From positions 1 to 13,719 of the forward strand of contig JALRBM010000035.1 in assembly GCA_023257755.1 (NCBI GenBank): DNA of 13,719 bases. The letters run 5' to 3'. A program made the translations under genes and the position numbers. The notes below the pieces were generated by a model that saw only the letters and a program-made list of their open reading frames with translations, did not search any database and was not told where the DNA came from. This DNA comes from Candidatus Saccharimonadia bacterium (GTDB taxonomy: Bacteria > Patescibacteriota > Saccharimonadia > Saccharimonadales > Saccharimonadaceae). Below are positions 1 through 7,572 of this stretch, one piece after another (position 1 is the stretch's first letter; the number at the start of each line of letters is the position of its first letter).

Positions 1-2468
1 ATAACACTCGTAGAAGTCATATAGTTAAGTGGTGTATAGCTATATTTTTCGGCAAATAAGACCTCGAACTCGCCCCTAAAATGAGAGGTGATTCTTTCAA
101 TAGTTTGAAAATTAAGCGTCTGCTTGTTCAATCCATCCCCGAATCTTGATTTTATAATTGAGTGCCACATTCGTGCTGAGACAGAAGTGCGTTTTGCTAG
201 TCGTCGCAAGAAGTCCCCGTAGTCTATACTCCTGCCACTAGTCTTCTCAGACATATCAACGGCCTCTTCAACTGACACATCATCATCATTAGCAGATAGC
301 CTCAAGGTCCTTATGCCTATCCTAGGAATGACAAAGTTTTTATCAACTATCACTTTCTCAACAATCTTTTCTATTTCATTGTCGTTAACGCGTTCAAATT
401 GAATCATGTAGCGCTTTGTCACGTCTTTCCACGAGTCTTTGATTTTATCCCAATTCTCTTTGCGAAGTTTTATTCTGGCAGTCTTATTTGAACCATTACT
501 CGTAACCTTGCTCTTACGAACCATAGGAACTGCATCGGCCGGCAATATCGCAAGTAATTTATCTATATCAATTATTTTATCATTTTCATCGATTATGTCT
601 TCAATCAGTAACCTGGCCTTAACTTTTTTTTCATTTGGTCCAAAGCCAACTTCTATAAGTTTTTCGTAAATACTGGGGGTAACCTTTTCAAGCACACCAC
701 TGTCGGTATTGATTTCCCCTACCAACTTATCGGCAAAGTCACGCTCAGACCAATCGATAATGTAATCCAGTCGAAACTCTGTACTGGAAAGGCGTTTCCC
801 ATTCTCGTCAACAGGTAAGCGCAAACCACGACCTACCTCTTGAATTTTTGAACTCTCGCTACCCGATGTTCTTAGTTTTGTAATTACAAATACATTTGGA
901 TTATCCCACCCCTCGCGCAGTGTCCATTTTGAAAAAAGAAAGCGTCGTAAACTCCACTGCGCATTTTGCTTAAACATCAACAATTTACTCTTGTTGCGTA
1001 AAATGTCATCGACTTCTTTCTGAACCGCCTCATCTCCTATTCCATTATCTTCTGCAAAATAACCACCGTGAGTTTCGCCGATACGAGCAAGTGATTGCTC
1101 TAGAAAGTCTTTATATTCTTCATCTGGTTCTCTGGCTATTTCGGTTTTCAGTTTTTCACTAAGCAACTTTTCAAATACCTGTTTCAACCAGCCGTCATCG
1201 TCGCGGTATGACGGAATGGAGTCGATAAAGAAGAGCGAGAGGGTCTTTATTCTAGGAGCATTTACGTTATTGGTACGGAACCAGTTTTCTCTTTCCTTTA
1301 TAAAATGCTTATCTATTGCTTGTTTAACCATTAATTCCTGATAGCTTGCAGAAAAAATATCAGGAATTAGTATTGAACCTTTATGCAACTCTAGGTCGTT
1401 ACTCAAGACGGCGAGATCTGCGTTCTTAATTTCTGCCAGCTCTACATCACCCTCGAACGATTCGTCAATAACAGAGAGGCTGTCATTTACCTTGATGTCG
1501 TATGTTTTGTCACTCCCAATCCGCTTAAAGCGAACATATTTACTACCCACACTCTTTATTTCAACTACTTTATAGCGAGTCGTTTCTGCAATTTCTTTTT
1601 CACCAATCTCTGGAAAGTGAATGTCAACCGCTTTCACTAGACCATTATTAAACGCTTCTACTGAACCTAAATTGTAGACTAGGTTCTCGTAATCTTTGGC
1701 GGCTGCTTTACTACGACCGTGCCCTTGGGATACTTCGGGGAAAGTCGCACCGAATCGAATAATAAGTTGTGGCTGCAAGTCTTTAATAGCCCGAAACGCT
1801 TTACCGCCTTTCTTGAAACGGTGTGGCTCGTCAATAATTACAATCGGTCTCGTAAGCTTCAAGCCCTCGACAGGACATGAAGTTGAGCCGATAAGTGTTT
1901 GATCATAGTCGTTTCGCGTCATGCTCTTACTAGTAAGCATCGCATCGTTAAGCAAAAGGGCTTTAATAGTGTTTCTTTCGTTTCTTGAACCTTCTAAATA
2001 ATCAACGAGTTCAGAGGACATGGTTTTGCGCCCATTTTTAATGCTAAAAGAGCCAGCATCTATTACATCTAAATCTATCTTTGTATTGCCATAAACTTCT
2101 GAAAAATGCTGTTTCGCATAATCCGCTTTTATGAAGCTTTTAGTCCCTTCTTTGATTGCTAATGATGGAACAAAAATAATAAATTTATTAAGTCCGAATT
2201 GTTGGTTCAACTCGTACATGAGACGTGTGTAGACATACGTCTTCCCCGTTCCTGTTTCCATTTTCACATCAATCCCCGACCCGCCTAAACTCTCAGGTAA
2301 TTTTATTGCATTTAAACTACTCGACTGAAGTTGGATTAGTGGATTCGCATACGCATTTTTATAATCGGGGTGCCTGAAATCATCAAAATCGCGGCAGCCT
2401 CGCATTGCCTGCAGAACGGCTGCAATGGCGGCTTGTTGATGCGGTAACTGCTCTAGGTAGAGATCCAT
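1..2468 (-). CDS. res: Type III restriction enzyme Res subunit, 3' end beyond the left edge
   Basis: This is the ATP-dependent helicase/translocase and nuclease subunit of a type III restriction-modification system. It acts in the cytoplasm in complex with Mod and cuts unmodified DNA. Reading the minus strand from ATG 2468 gives an uninterrupted frame of 822 residues to base 1. Superfamily 2 helicase motifs are in order: Walker A METGTGKTY at residues 70-78, DEPH at 213-216, FGATFP at 239-244, REGWDNPN near 517-524, and QEVGRGLR near 542-549. Family members usually have about 950-1000 residues, and the PD-(D/E)XK nuclease lies at the C-terminus, so that domain should be outside the window and cannot be judged. 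The start follows the mod stop codon by two bases, and an AAAGG sequence lies eight bases upstream. Translation is therefore probably coupled to mod. No internal stop or frameshift was found. The family call is very secure. Confidence 0.95.
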   Translation of the reverse strand, partial: MDLYLEQLPHQQAAIAAVLQAMRGCRDFDDFRHPDYKNAYANPLIQLQSSSLNAIKLPESLGGSGIDVKMETGTGKTYVYTRLMYELNQQFGLNKFIIFVPSLAIKEGTKSFIKADYAKQHFSEVYGNTKIDLDVIDAGSFSIKNGRKTMSSELVDYLEGSRNERNTIKALLLNDAMLTSKSMTRNDYDQTLIGSTSCPVEGLKLTRPIVIIDEPHRFKKGGKAFRAIKDLQPQLIIRFGATFPEVSQGHGRSKAAAKDYENLVYNLGSVEAFNNGLVKAVDIHFPEIGEKEIAETTRYKVVEIKSVGSKYVRFKRIGSDKTYDIKVNDSLSVIDESFEGDVELAEIKNADLAVLSNDLELHKGSILIPDIFSASYQELMVKQAIDKHFIKERENWFRTNNVNAPRIKTLSLFFIDSIPSYRDDDGWLKQVFEKLLSEKLKTEIAREPDEEYKDFLEQSLARIGETHGGYFAEDNGIGDEAVQKEVDDILRNKSKLLMFKQNAQWSLRRFLFSKWTLREGWDNPNVFVITKLRTSGSESSKIQEVGRGLRLPVDENGKRLSSTEFRLDYIIDWSERDFADKLVGEINTDSGVLEKVTPSIYEKLIEVGFGPNEKKVKARLLIEDIIDENDKIIDIDKLLAILPADAVPMVRKSKVTSNGSNKTARIKLRKENWDKIKDSWKDVTKRYMIQFERVNDNEIEKIVEKVIVDKNFVIPRIGIRTLRLSANDDDVSVEEAVDMSEKTSGRSIDYGDFLRRLAKRTSVSARMWHSIIKSRFGDGLNKQTLNFQTIERITSHFRGEFEVLFAEKYSYTPLNYMTSTSV

Positions 2469-2470
2469 AA

Positions 2471-4372
2471 TTAGAACCTTTCAATCAGCTCTACCCTATG
2501 CTCATCATCAAGGTTGGTTTTAATATTAACCTTAAGCTCGTTAAGTGACACAAAATCGAATGAGTAGGGATATATGATTAACGTATTAATACTAAGTTCA
2601 TTGTTACCTAACTTGTTCAGGAGTTCTTTTGTGCTTTTTGCACCCCAACCTTCTTCAATGATGTAGAGTCGACCTCCAGCTTTGTATGCGACCGCCCCTG
2701 CAAAATCCAGTTTCACATAATCGTCATTGAACTTATAGCCGTCATCAATCAACCAGGTCGTAAGTAAAGTTCTGGTTCCACTTGTATTACCGCCGACCCC
2801 AAGCTCTTCACTTGAGAATGGTGTCACCATATCGTCACTCAGGAGTATGCGCGGATCATAAGAGTCAACCCTATCGAGTGTATCGACCTTCGGGGTAGCG
2901 AGAGTGAAACACTTAAAGCCATTATCAAAAGCATCGTTTAGGCTCTTATAATCCGAGTGAATTTGTCGAGCCGCACACACTAGACGCTTGCGGGTGATTT
3001 CGTCGATGCTTTTATAGCCCGCCCCAAATGCCACCTTCGCTCCATTACTTTCCAGAGGCACTAGCTGCCCGTCGCTTACTTTATATGTCAGCTCTGGTAG
3101 TTGAACTAGAATAAACTTTCGATTTCCGCCGTCATCAGCATTTAATCGCATAACAGCCTCACCTGTCGTGCCAGAACCCGCAAAGAAGTCGAGAATAGTA
3201 TCGTCCTTGCCCGAAGCGTGAAATATGATTCTTTTAATAAGCTCGACTGGTTTAACCGTATCAAAGCCATGACTCCCGCCAAGTATCTTTGTGAGTTCTT
3301 TCTTAGCACTTTCTGCGGTTCCGATTTCTTTCGGAAAGAAGCCCCAGAAAGGGTCGGTCAAATCAGTCTTTTCGTTTTCAGGCCTCATCTTAATAATGAT
3401 TTTTCCATCGCGCACAAAGAGATCGCCTGCTTTCTTGTAATAGTTGACCGTATTAATGCCCAATTGCCACTGCTTTCCTTTGGGCGGCTTTATACCTTCA
3501 ACTTCAAAAATCATGGATTCTCTTCCCCGAGAGCTTTCGGCGTTCATAACCTCTATGGGGTACTCCCTGTAGCTACCCCTTTCATCAGTCTCGGGATAGT
3601 CTTTCTCGCCTCTTTTAATCAAGTTGAACCTGCGATGATCCTTTTTAGTATAAACAAGGATGTGCTCCACCTTTGGCTGCAGCTTATTAAATGCTGTTTC
3701 GGTGTTCTGAGATTTCGTTTTTGACTCCCAATCGATATTCCCCACAAAATTCACTTCACCGAATATTTCATCCATAACGAGCTTTAGCTGCGCCATTTCA
3801 TTATCATCAATCGAGATAAATATAATTCCGTCGTCCTGCAACAACCGCTTTGCAAGAAGTAGACGCGGATACATAAAGGTCAGCCATGCTGAATGAGAAC
3901 TTCTGCCATTTAAACTTCTCACTCGCTCAACTTCACTATCGGAAAGCCCTAACTTAAGCTTAAGATCTTCACTGGAATAGTTAAAATTGTCATTATACAC
4001 AAAGCCGTCAGAGCCCGTATTATAAGGTGGATCTACATAAATAACCTTTACTGAATCAGAATAGGAGTTTTCTAGATGTTTCAGCGCATCTAGGTTGTCA
4101 CCAATTATTAGATAGTTGCCGCTTTTTTGGTTAGCACGCGCCATATTATGTTCCGTGTCGGGAACGACAACAGTTTCAGTGGCAAGTCCGGCTTGTAACT
4201 TAGCATAGTCTTTTCCGATAAATCTAAGCTGATAGCCATCATTTATCTCCTCCGGGTCTCTGCCTTCGACGATCGCTTGATCATTACGAAGCAGAGCTGC
4301 CCCGAGACCGCCACTTGTTAGCTGTTTGAACTTCTCCAACAGTTGTTCTTCATTTAGCTCATTTACATCCAT
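2471..4372 (-). CDS. mod: Type III restriction-modification DNA methyltransferase Mod (adenine-N6)
   Basis: Mod recognises the target sequence and methylates adenine using S-adenosylmethionine; Res needs it for cleavage. The 633-residue protein has the catalytic DPPY at residues 114-117 followed by YNTGSDGFVYNDNF, and the SAM-binding DFFAGSGTTGEAV at 395-407. The catalytic motif precedes the SAM motif, which is the beta-class order typical of Mod. Residues 210-380, between the motifs, should hold the target-recognition domain and will set specificity, which cannot be read here. The length matches the family (about 600-680). The start ATG has AGGGG seven bases upstream, so this gene has a leader with a ribosome site, unlike several other first genes here. 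I saw no simple-repeat tract of the kind that makes some mod genes phase-variable. It is the first gene of a mod-res operon; no convincing promoter was found just upstream. Confidence 0.95.
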   Translation of the reverse strand: MDVNELNEEQLLEKFKQLTSGGLGAALLRNDQAIVEGRDPEEINDGYQLRFIGKDYAKLQAGLATETVVVPDTEHNMARANQKSGNYLIIGDNLDALKHLENSYSDSVKVIYVDPPYNTGSDGFVYNDNFNYSSEDLKLKLGLSDSEVERVRSLNGRSSHSAWLTFMYPRLLLAKRLLQDDGIIFISIDDNEMAQLKLVMDEIFGEVNFVGNIDWESKTKSQNTETAFNKLQPKVEHILVYTKKDHRRFNLIKRGEKDYPETDERGSYREYPIEVMNAESSRGRESMIFEVEGIKPPKGKQWQLGINTVNYYKKAGDLFVRDGKIIIKMRPENEKTDLTDPFWGFFPKEIGTAESAKKELTKILGGSHGFDTVKPVELIKRIIFHASGKDDTILDFFAGSGTTGEAVMRLNADDGGNRKFILVQLPELTYKVSDGQLVPLESNGAKVAFGAGYKSIDEITRKRLVCAARQIHSDYKSLNDAFDNGFKCFTLATPKVDTLDRVDSYDPRILLSDDMVTPFSSEELGVGGNTSGTRTLLTTWLIDDGYKFNDDYVKLDFAGAVAYKAGGRLYIIEEGWGAKSTKELLNKLGNNELSINTLIIYPYSFDFVSLNELKVNIKTNLDDEHRVELIERF

Positions 4373-4451
4373 CTTCTAGCCCCTGGTTTCGTGCTGTATA
4401 TTCATAAATCCAATACGTCCTTATATCTTCGAATGCCTCTCTCACTCCCAC

Positions 4452-4822
4452 TCAAATGCTTGCCCTAGTTGCATTATTCGTACTTACTCGATCAGCTATC
4501 AACATCTCCGAGGGTTCGTTTTTTCGAGTATATAATACTTCTCTGGAAGAAGGTAGGTATGCTAATGCGCACTGCAGATCCCGAAGAACCCCTCCTTGGT
4601 GTCCTTCCGTATTCTGTATAATCGTCCAAATGCTGTTCATCTCTTCAATCTTTCGTGGAGATACGACGACCGTTCCAGTGGCTTGCTTGACCCTATCGTG
4701 CTTTTATCAATATTCTCGGCACTAAACAATGAGTGGCTGTCAAATCCCCCACCTAGTAGAGATATCACGTTAATTGAACCTGCCTCAGGGGGTAAGCCCT
4801 TCGCTATTATGACTGCGTACAT
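4452..4822 (-). pseudogene. Possible frameshifted small gene of unknown function
   Basis: Two minus-strand reading frames abut here: 4822-4637 (61 codons from an ATG) and 4640-4452 (62 codons). Read naively, they overlap as ATGA. The second frame already looks coding upstream of its ATG, back to a stop near 4703 (residues VKQATGTVVVSPRKIEE precede the methionine). The two join into one frame of about 123 residues if a single base is added in the T run at 4702-4705 (AAAA on the coding strand). This suggests one gene with a one-base deletion, or a sequencing error. I do not recognise the protein: there is no clear domain, signal peptide or membrane segment. No good ribosome site precedes 4822. 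The 608-base stretch from 4373 to 4981 holds nothing else I can support except the weak terminator at 4861-4896. Confidence 0.33.
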
Positions 4823-4860
4823 ATCTATTGTAATCTGTAGCTAAACGACAATCAACCGAG

Positions 4861-4896
4861 GCATAAACAAAAGAACGATTCGCAACGATGGTTCTT
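4861..4896 (-). terminator. Weak candidate terminator downstream of the metallopeptidase gene
   Basis: AAGAAC at 4871-4876 and GTTCTT at 4891-4896 are inverted repeats. On the minus strand they extend to a nine-position stem with one mismatch around an eight-base loop, followed by TTGTTTAT. This lies about 86 bases after the stop of the metallopeptidase-like gene and points the same way. The stem is AT-rich and the U tract is interrupted, so it may be only a weak terminator or a chance repeat. Confidence 0.35.
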
Positions 4897-4981
4897 CGTA
4901 GTGAAATTCATCTTGGCTCACAACGATAGAGAAAGTTAGCTGCTATTAAGCTCTATTAGTCGTCCTAGATAAAACTCAACC

Positions 4982-5512
4982 CTAATGGTGCGTCGAGTAA
5001 GTATTTGAACCCACGCTAAATGTAAGCGGAAAATCGGGATAAATGCCCGAAAAAGCATCAATTGCACTTTGCCATGCTTCATCCTCATGTCTGTCGTCAA
5101 GGTATACTCCATTTGCAATCGTAGAGCCTGAGTGGGGCGCTGGGTCACCCATTTTTTCCTGAACCAGATGCCTCGCCTCGTGAGCAGCCTGTAAAAACAC
5201 AAGAAAATCTAGACGGTCAGCGGGATGGCGTTCTTTCATCGTGTCTATAGCGATATAAATTTTATCGCCTTCTGCGCTATAAGCAGAGTTAACAGAGTCC
5301 GTCGTTCCGTCATCTAAGTCAACCGTCATATGACTTGCAAAGGTTAAGTCAACCGATACGGGCTCATTCATGTGCCTTTTCCAAACACTCACTATTGCTT
5401 GCTTTGCAGCTGTTTCGATTGCTGGTTCAACCTCGACAAGTTTGTGTACATCAAATTTCACTTCTGAGAAAGTTGAGGGTATTTCAGGCGAAGATAGCTG
5501 TAACTCAGACAT
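4982..5512 (-). CDS. Small HExxH metallopeptidase-like protein of unknown role
   Basis: This 176-residue protein has HEARH at residues 111-115 inside LQAAHEARHLVQ, a typical zinc-binding helix with a catalytic glutamate. The sequence RHEDEAW at 141-147 supplies candidate third-ligand glutamates (E143 or E145) about 30 residues later. This spacing resembles the gluzincin or ImmA/IrrE-type arrangement, but I cannot name a family with confidence. There is no signal peptide or membrane segment, so it is probably cytoplasmic. The N-terminal half (residues 1-100) is acidic and not recognised. It has its own promoter immediately upstream and would be translated from a nearly leaderless mRNA. It lies between the restriction operon and tRNA-Asn, where ImmA-like proteases sometimes act on repressors or toxin-antitoxin proteins, but no such partner is visible. 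That the gene is real is likely; its function is open. Confidence 0.8.
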   Translation of the reverse strand: MSELQLSSPEIPSTFSEVKFDVHKLVEVEPAIETAAKQAIVSVWKRHMNEPVSVDLTFASHMTVDLDDGTTDSVNSAYSAEGDKIYIAIDTMKERHPADRLDFLVFLQAAHEARHLVQEKMGDPAPHSGSTIANGVYLDDRHEDEAWQSAIDAFSGIYPDFPLTFSVGSNTYSTHH

Positions 5513-5521
5513 ATTAAATAC

Positions 5522-5550
5522 ATTTAAACATAACTACTATAGAAAGTCAA
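5522..5550 (-). promoter_or_regulatory. Promoter of the metallopeptidase-like gene
   Basis: On the minus strand, TTGACT (5550-5545) is followed after exactly 17 bases by TTAAAT (5527-5522), with TGT directly before the -10 box (an extended -10). Only nine bases separate the -10 box from ATG 5512, so transcription should start two or three bases before the start codon. The -35 box lies inside the coding-like remnant at 5537-5638. Confidence 0.6.
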
Positions 5551-5638
5551 TATAAGCATAGGTACCATGACTTGCATCATAGGGATCAATTACAAGTAAA
5601 GGTCGAGAAGCACCATCGAGTAACTCAATCCCTGTTCA
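5537..5638 (-). pseudogene. Coding-like 3' remnant of an unrecognised gene
   Basis: A minus-strand frame between a TGA near 5641 and a TAG at 5539-5537 encodes about 32 residues that read like the C-terminal end of a folded protein: GIELLDGASRPLLVIDPYD, then ASHGTYAYIDFL and the stop. No proper start codon or ribosome site lies in frame, and the upstream side is cut off by a stop and then by the tRNA terminator region. The stop is 25 bases before the metallopeptidase start, a spacing typical of an upstream operon neighbour. I infer the tail of a deleted gene. It is too short to assign a family, and chance cannot be excluded. Confidence 0.3.
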
Positions 5639-5670
5639 TGGTTAGAACTAAATAACGGAGGTAAAAGATG

Positions 5671-5694
5671 AAAAAACCGCCCTTTCGGACGGTT
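5671..5694 (-). terminator. Rho-independent terminator after tRNA-Asn
   Basis: On the minus strand the RNA would form AACCGUCC-GAAA-GGGCGGUU, an eight-pair stem with one G-U pair and a stable GAAA tetraloop, followed by a run of U. It lies about 100 bases downstream of the tRNA-Asn 3' end and points away from it, so it most likely ends the tRNA transcript. Confidence 0.8.
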
Positions 5695-5798
5695 CCAACA
5701 TTTTGTAGTCTTTTGAGATCGACTCAAAATTATTGCTTGAGTAAGGAGTTAATGAGATGTCGGTCATAGAACTCGATCATCTATTTAACTGCTTGCTC

Positions 5799-5873
5799 TG
5801 GCTCCGGCAGCTGGGCTCGAACCAGCGACCTAATCGTTAACAGCGATCCGCTCTACCACTGAGCTATGCCGGA
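5799..5873 (-). tRNA. tRNA-Asn (anticodon GTT), CCA end encoded
   Basis: The minus strand folds into a full cloverleaf. The acceptor arms are TCCGGCA and TGCCGGA with discriminator G and an encoded CCA (5801-5799). The D arm is GCTC-AGTGGTA-GAGC. The anticodon stem is GATCG/CGATT with loop CTGTTAA (anticodon GTT). The T arm is GCTGG-TTCGAGC-CCAGC. All stems pair, apart from one G-T wobble in the anticodon stem. A TATAAT promoter lies directly upstream and a terminator downstream. The 3' end faces the restriction/metallopeptidase strip, the usual geometry for islands that integrate in tRNA genes. No second copy of the tRNA 3' end was noticed in this window. Confidence 0.96.
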
Positions 5874-5884
5874 ATACTTAGCGT

Positions 5885-5914
5885 ATTATACCGGTTATTC
5901 ACCTTTCTGGTCAA
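5885..5914 (-). promoter_or_regulatory. Promoter of tRNA-Asn
   Basis: On the minus strand, TTGACC (5914-5909), an 18-base spacer and a perfect TATAAT (5890-5885) precede the tRNA 5' end at 5873 by 11 bases. The -35 box falls within the last codons of the LexA-like gene (ends at 5895), so the tRNA promoter overlaps the coding end of its neighbour. Confidence 0.7.
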
Positions 5915-6257
5915 GTATCTCCAGTGCCTCACGAAGAACCGTGGTTTGCTTGTTTGATGCGGGCGAGTCAACGACTTCGCGTTTTTTAATTTCTTTCTTT
6001 AGCCATTTTATATGCTCGTCATAAGGAGAGGCGGCCGCGGCTACGGAAACTACTTCAAGCGAGCGTGCCGAGTGATCTTTTTTCCGCAGCCATCCCAGAG
6101 TAATCAGCCCATCGACATGAACCGCCACAGTAGAGACGGATTTATAATCAAGCGCCCGCATAATCTCGCGGTAGCTCGGGCCATAGCCATACCCCCTGAT
6201 AAATCCATCGATAAAACTAAGCAGTTCTTTTTGCTTTTTGCTTGGTCTTTTTTTCAT
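5895..6257 (-). CDS. LexA-type winged-helix DNA-binding protein without peptidase domain
   Basis: This 120-residue protein is a probable transcription regulator. Residues 6-70 match the LexA N-terminal winged helix-turn-helix: KKQKELLSFIDGFI, then GYGPSYREIMRAL, and the recognition region SVSTVAVHVDGL followed by LGWLRK. The autocleavage (S24) domain of true LexA is absent. Residues 75-120 are a short charged, probably helical tail. RecA-driven self-cleavage is therefore not expected, and its signal is unknown. I chose ATG 6257 over GTG 6269 because GGAGG sits five bases before this ATG, while the upstream codons would read through that ribosome site. The gene overlaps the end of the O-antigen-ligase-like gene by 41 bases and is co-transcribed with it, which hints at control of the glycan locus. 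No binding site was identified. Confidence 0.85.
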   Translation of the reverse strand: MKKRPSKKQKELLSFIDGFIRGYGYGPSYREIMRALDYKSVSTVAVHVDGLITLGWLRKKDHSARSLEVVSVAAAASPYDEHIKWLKKEIKKREVVDSPASNKQTTVLREALEILDQKGE

Positions 6258-7542
6258 AGCCCCCTCCACTTAATGCGACCGCGGCGATTCCCCACCATAC
6301 GATCGAGACGGTGTCGTCCGCCCAAACCGGCAGTAGCAAACCGATCAGCGCCAATCCTACTCCACTGGCCAGCGCGCCTAGCGCCAGCCAATCTTGCCGC
6401 CTCTGCCACAAGCGTACTAATACAAACCCAAAGATCGCGGCGAAGAGCACCAGCCCTAACCAGCCGGACTCGTGCGCGATAAACAAATATTGGTTCTCGA
6501 TAATAATTGGCTCGCTTCCGTATAGTGACGCAGACCCCGTGCTGCCAACACCGGCGCCAAGCGGCTGATTCACTAATCTCTCAAATCCTGTCGCGAGCGA
6601 TGAAACATGGTCGTCGTTCGAGCTGATACTGCTGCCGCCGTCCGGGTTTTCGTGAAGCAGGACGTTCGAGACAAACTCGCTCCCACGGGCAGCCACAAGC
6701 GCACCGCCCAGGGCAAAAATAATCACAGCAGTTACGATCCATGCCCGGCGCGAGAGCTTACGCAGTATCGTAAAGGCCAACACTACGCCGACTGCCACGA
6801 TTGCCGCAACTAGAGAGCTTCTTGAATAACTATTCCAGAGCGCCAAAAGACTGAATGACCCTAATGTCACCGCCAGCCAATAGACACGTCGTTGCCGTAT
6901 GTTTACATATCCGCGAACCACGGCCGCAGTCAAAAAGGCCAGGACTATTCCGGCGTAGGCTCCCAGTGGGTTGGGGCCGCGGAGCGTGCTATTGATACGA
7001 ATGTAGTCGTGGTTCTTATCGACAGTCAGGTACGGTTGAATCGTGTCGCGTCCATAGCCGATAATGGACAGAAAATCCGGAGGTAAGAAAAGTTGGAGTG
7101 TCGCAAATCCCACCACGATGTAGGCGCCAATCAGTCCTATTTGGATAAAGCGCTCCCGCCACTCCGGCATCACCTTCACTGCTACGTACACCAGCACGAA
7201 GAACAGAAGATAGCGAAGATCGATCGCAAATCCCGCGATCAGCGACGTAACGTTATCGAACGATACTGGGATAAGCAAAATATGCAATGCGCTATACAGC
7301 AAGATTAATCTAAGTAACAGATCGTGCGACAGCTCTTTCCATAATTTATGCTTTGATACAAGCAGAGCCGCAATCCCCGCCGCCACAACAAGCAGGATTT
7401 CCTTCCAGGATTTTATCAGCAGCTCGTGAGCGGGTAGAAGCGAGCCCAGCCAGACGCTAAATGGTGCATGCAGCACCACGCCGCCGAATATAATCAGCAG
7501 GATGGTAAGATAGATGGTTTCAAGCCGCCATTTCGTCATCAT
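6217..7542 (-). CDS. O-antigen ligase / polymerase-like membrane protein (Wzy/WaaL family)
   Basis: This is a 441-residue integral membrane protein with about ten or more hydrophobic segments. It fits the O-antigen ligase/polymerase superfamily, which transfers or polymerises lipid-linked glycans on the outer face of the cytoplasmic membrane. Supporting motifs are STLRGPNPLGAYAG at residues 185-198 (the conserved arginine and NP-G region), NSYSRSS at 237-243, a large polar extracytoplasmic loop at about 285-350, and ENQYLFIAHESGWLGL at 349-364, the family's late-loop histidine region. The basic tail (KKTKQKAK) should be cytoplasmic. Ligase and polymerase cannot be told apart by sequence reading. 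An open frame continues upstream to 7797, but that part is antisense to the neighbouring phosphotransferase gene, so I take ATG 7542 (or 7539) as the start. Its 3' end overlaps the LexA-like gene. Confidence 0.85.
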   Translation of the reverse strand: MMTKWRLETIYLTILLIIFGGVVLHAPFSVWLGSLLPAHELLIKSWKEILLVVAAGIAALLVSKHKLWKELSHDLLLRLILLYSALHILLIPVSFDNVTSLIAGFAIDLRYLLFFVLVYVAVKVMPEWRERFIQIGLIGAYIVVGFATLQLFLPPDFLSIIGYGRDTIQPYLTVDKNHDYIRINSTLRGPNPLGAYAGIVLAFLTAAVVRGYVNIRQRRVYWLAVTLGSFSLLALWNSYSRSSLVAAIVAVGVVLAFTILRKLSRRAWIVTAVIIFALGGALVAARGSEFVSNVLLHENPDGGSSISSNDDHVSSLATGFERLVNQPLGAGVGSTGSASLYGSEPIIIENQYLFIAHESGWLGLVLFAAIFGFVLVRLWQRRQDWLALGALASGVGLALIGLLLPVWADDTVSIVWWGIAAVALSGGGYEKKTKQKAKRTA

Positions 7543-7543
7543 C

Positions 7544-7572
7544 TTTAGTGTACTACAAGCGGATGCTATAAT
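7544..7572 (+). promoter_or_regulatory. Extended -10 promoter of the phosphotransferase gene
   Basis: TGC followed by a perfect TATAAT (7567-7572) forms an extended -10 box. The -35 position at 17-base spacing (TTTAGT, 7544-7549) is poor, as is common with extended -10 promoters. The ATG at 7585 is 12 bases after the box, so the mRNA leader would be about five or six bases with no ribosome site. An overlapping TATTAT on the minus strand (7573-7568) could serve the divergent membrane-protein gene. Confidence 0.7.

Noticed and set aside
3218..3724. 168-codon plus-strand frame opposite mod
   Set aside because: It lies wholly within the well-supported mod gene and shows no recognisable domain.
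4456..4844. Two overlapping plus-strand frames of 89 and 82 codons
   Set aside because: Cysteine- and serine-rich with no ribosome sites. The opposite strand gives a more protein-like reading after one base is restored.
5668..5769. 33-codon plus-strand ORF with a good GGAGG ribosome site
   Set aside because: Its first codons are the reverse side of the tRNA-Asn terminator hairpin, the peptide is featureless, and no promoter is seen. The ribosome-site match is probably chance.
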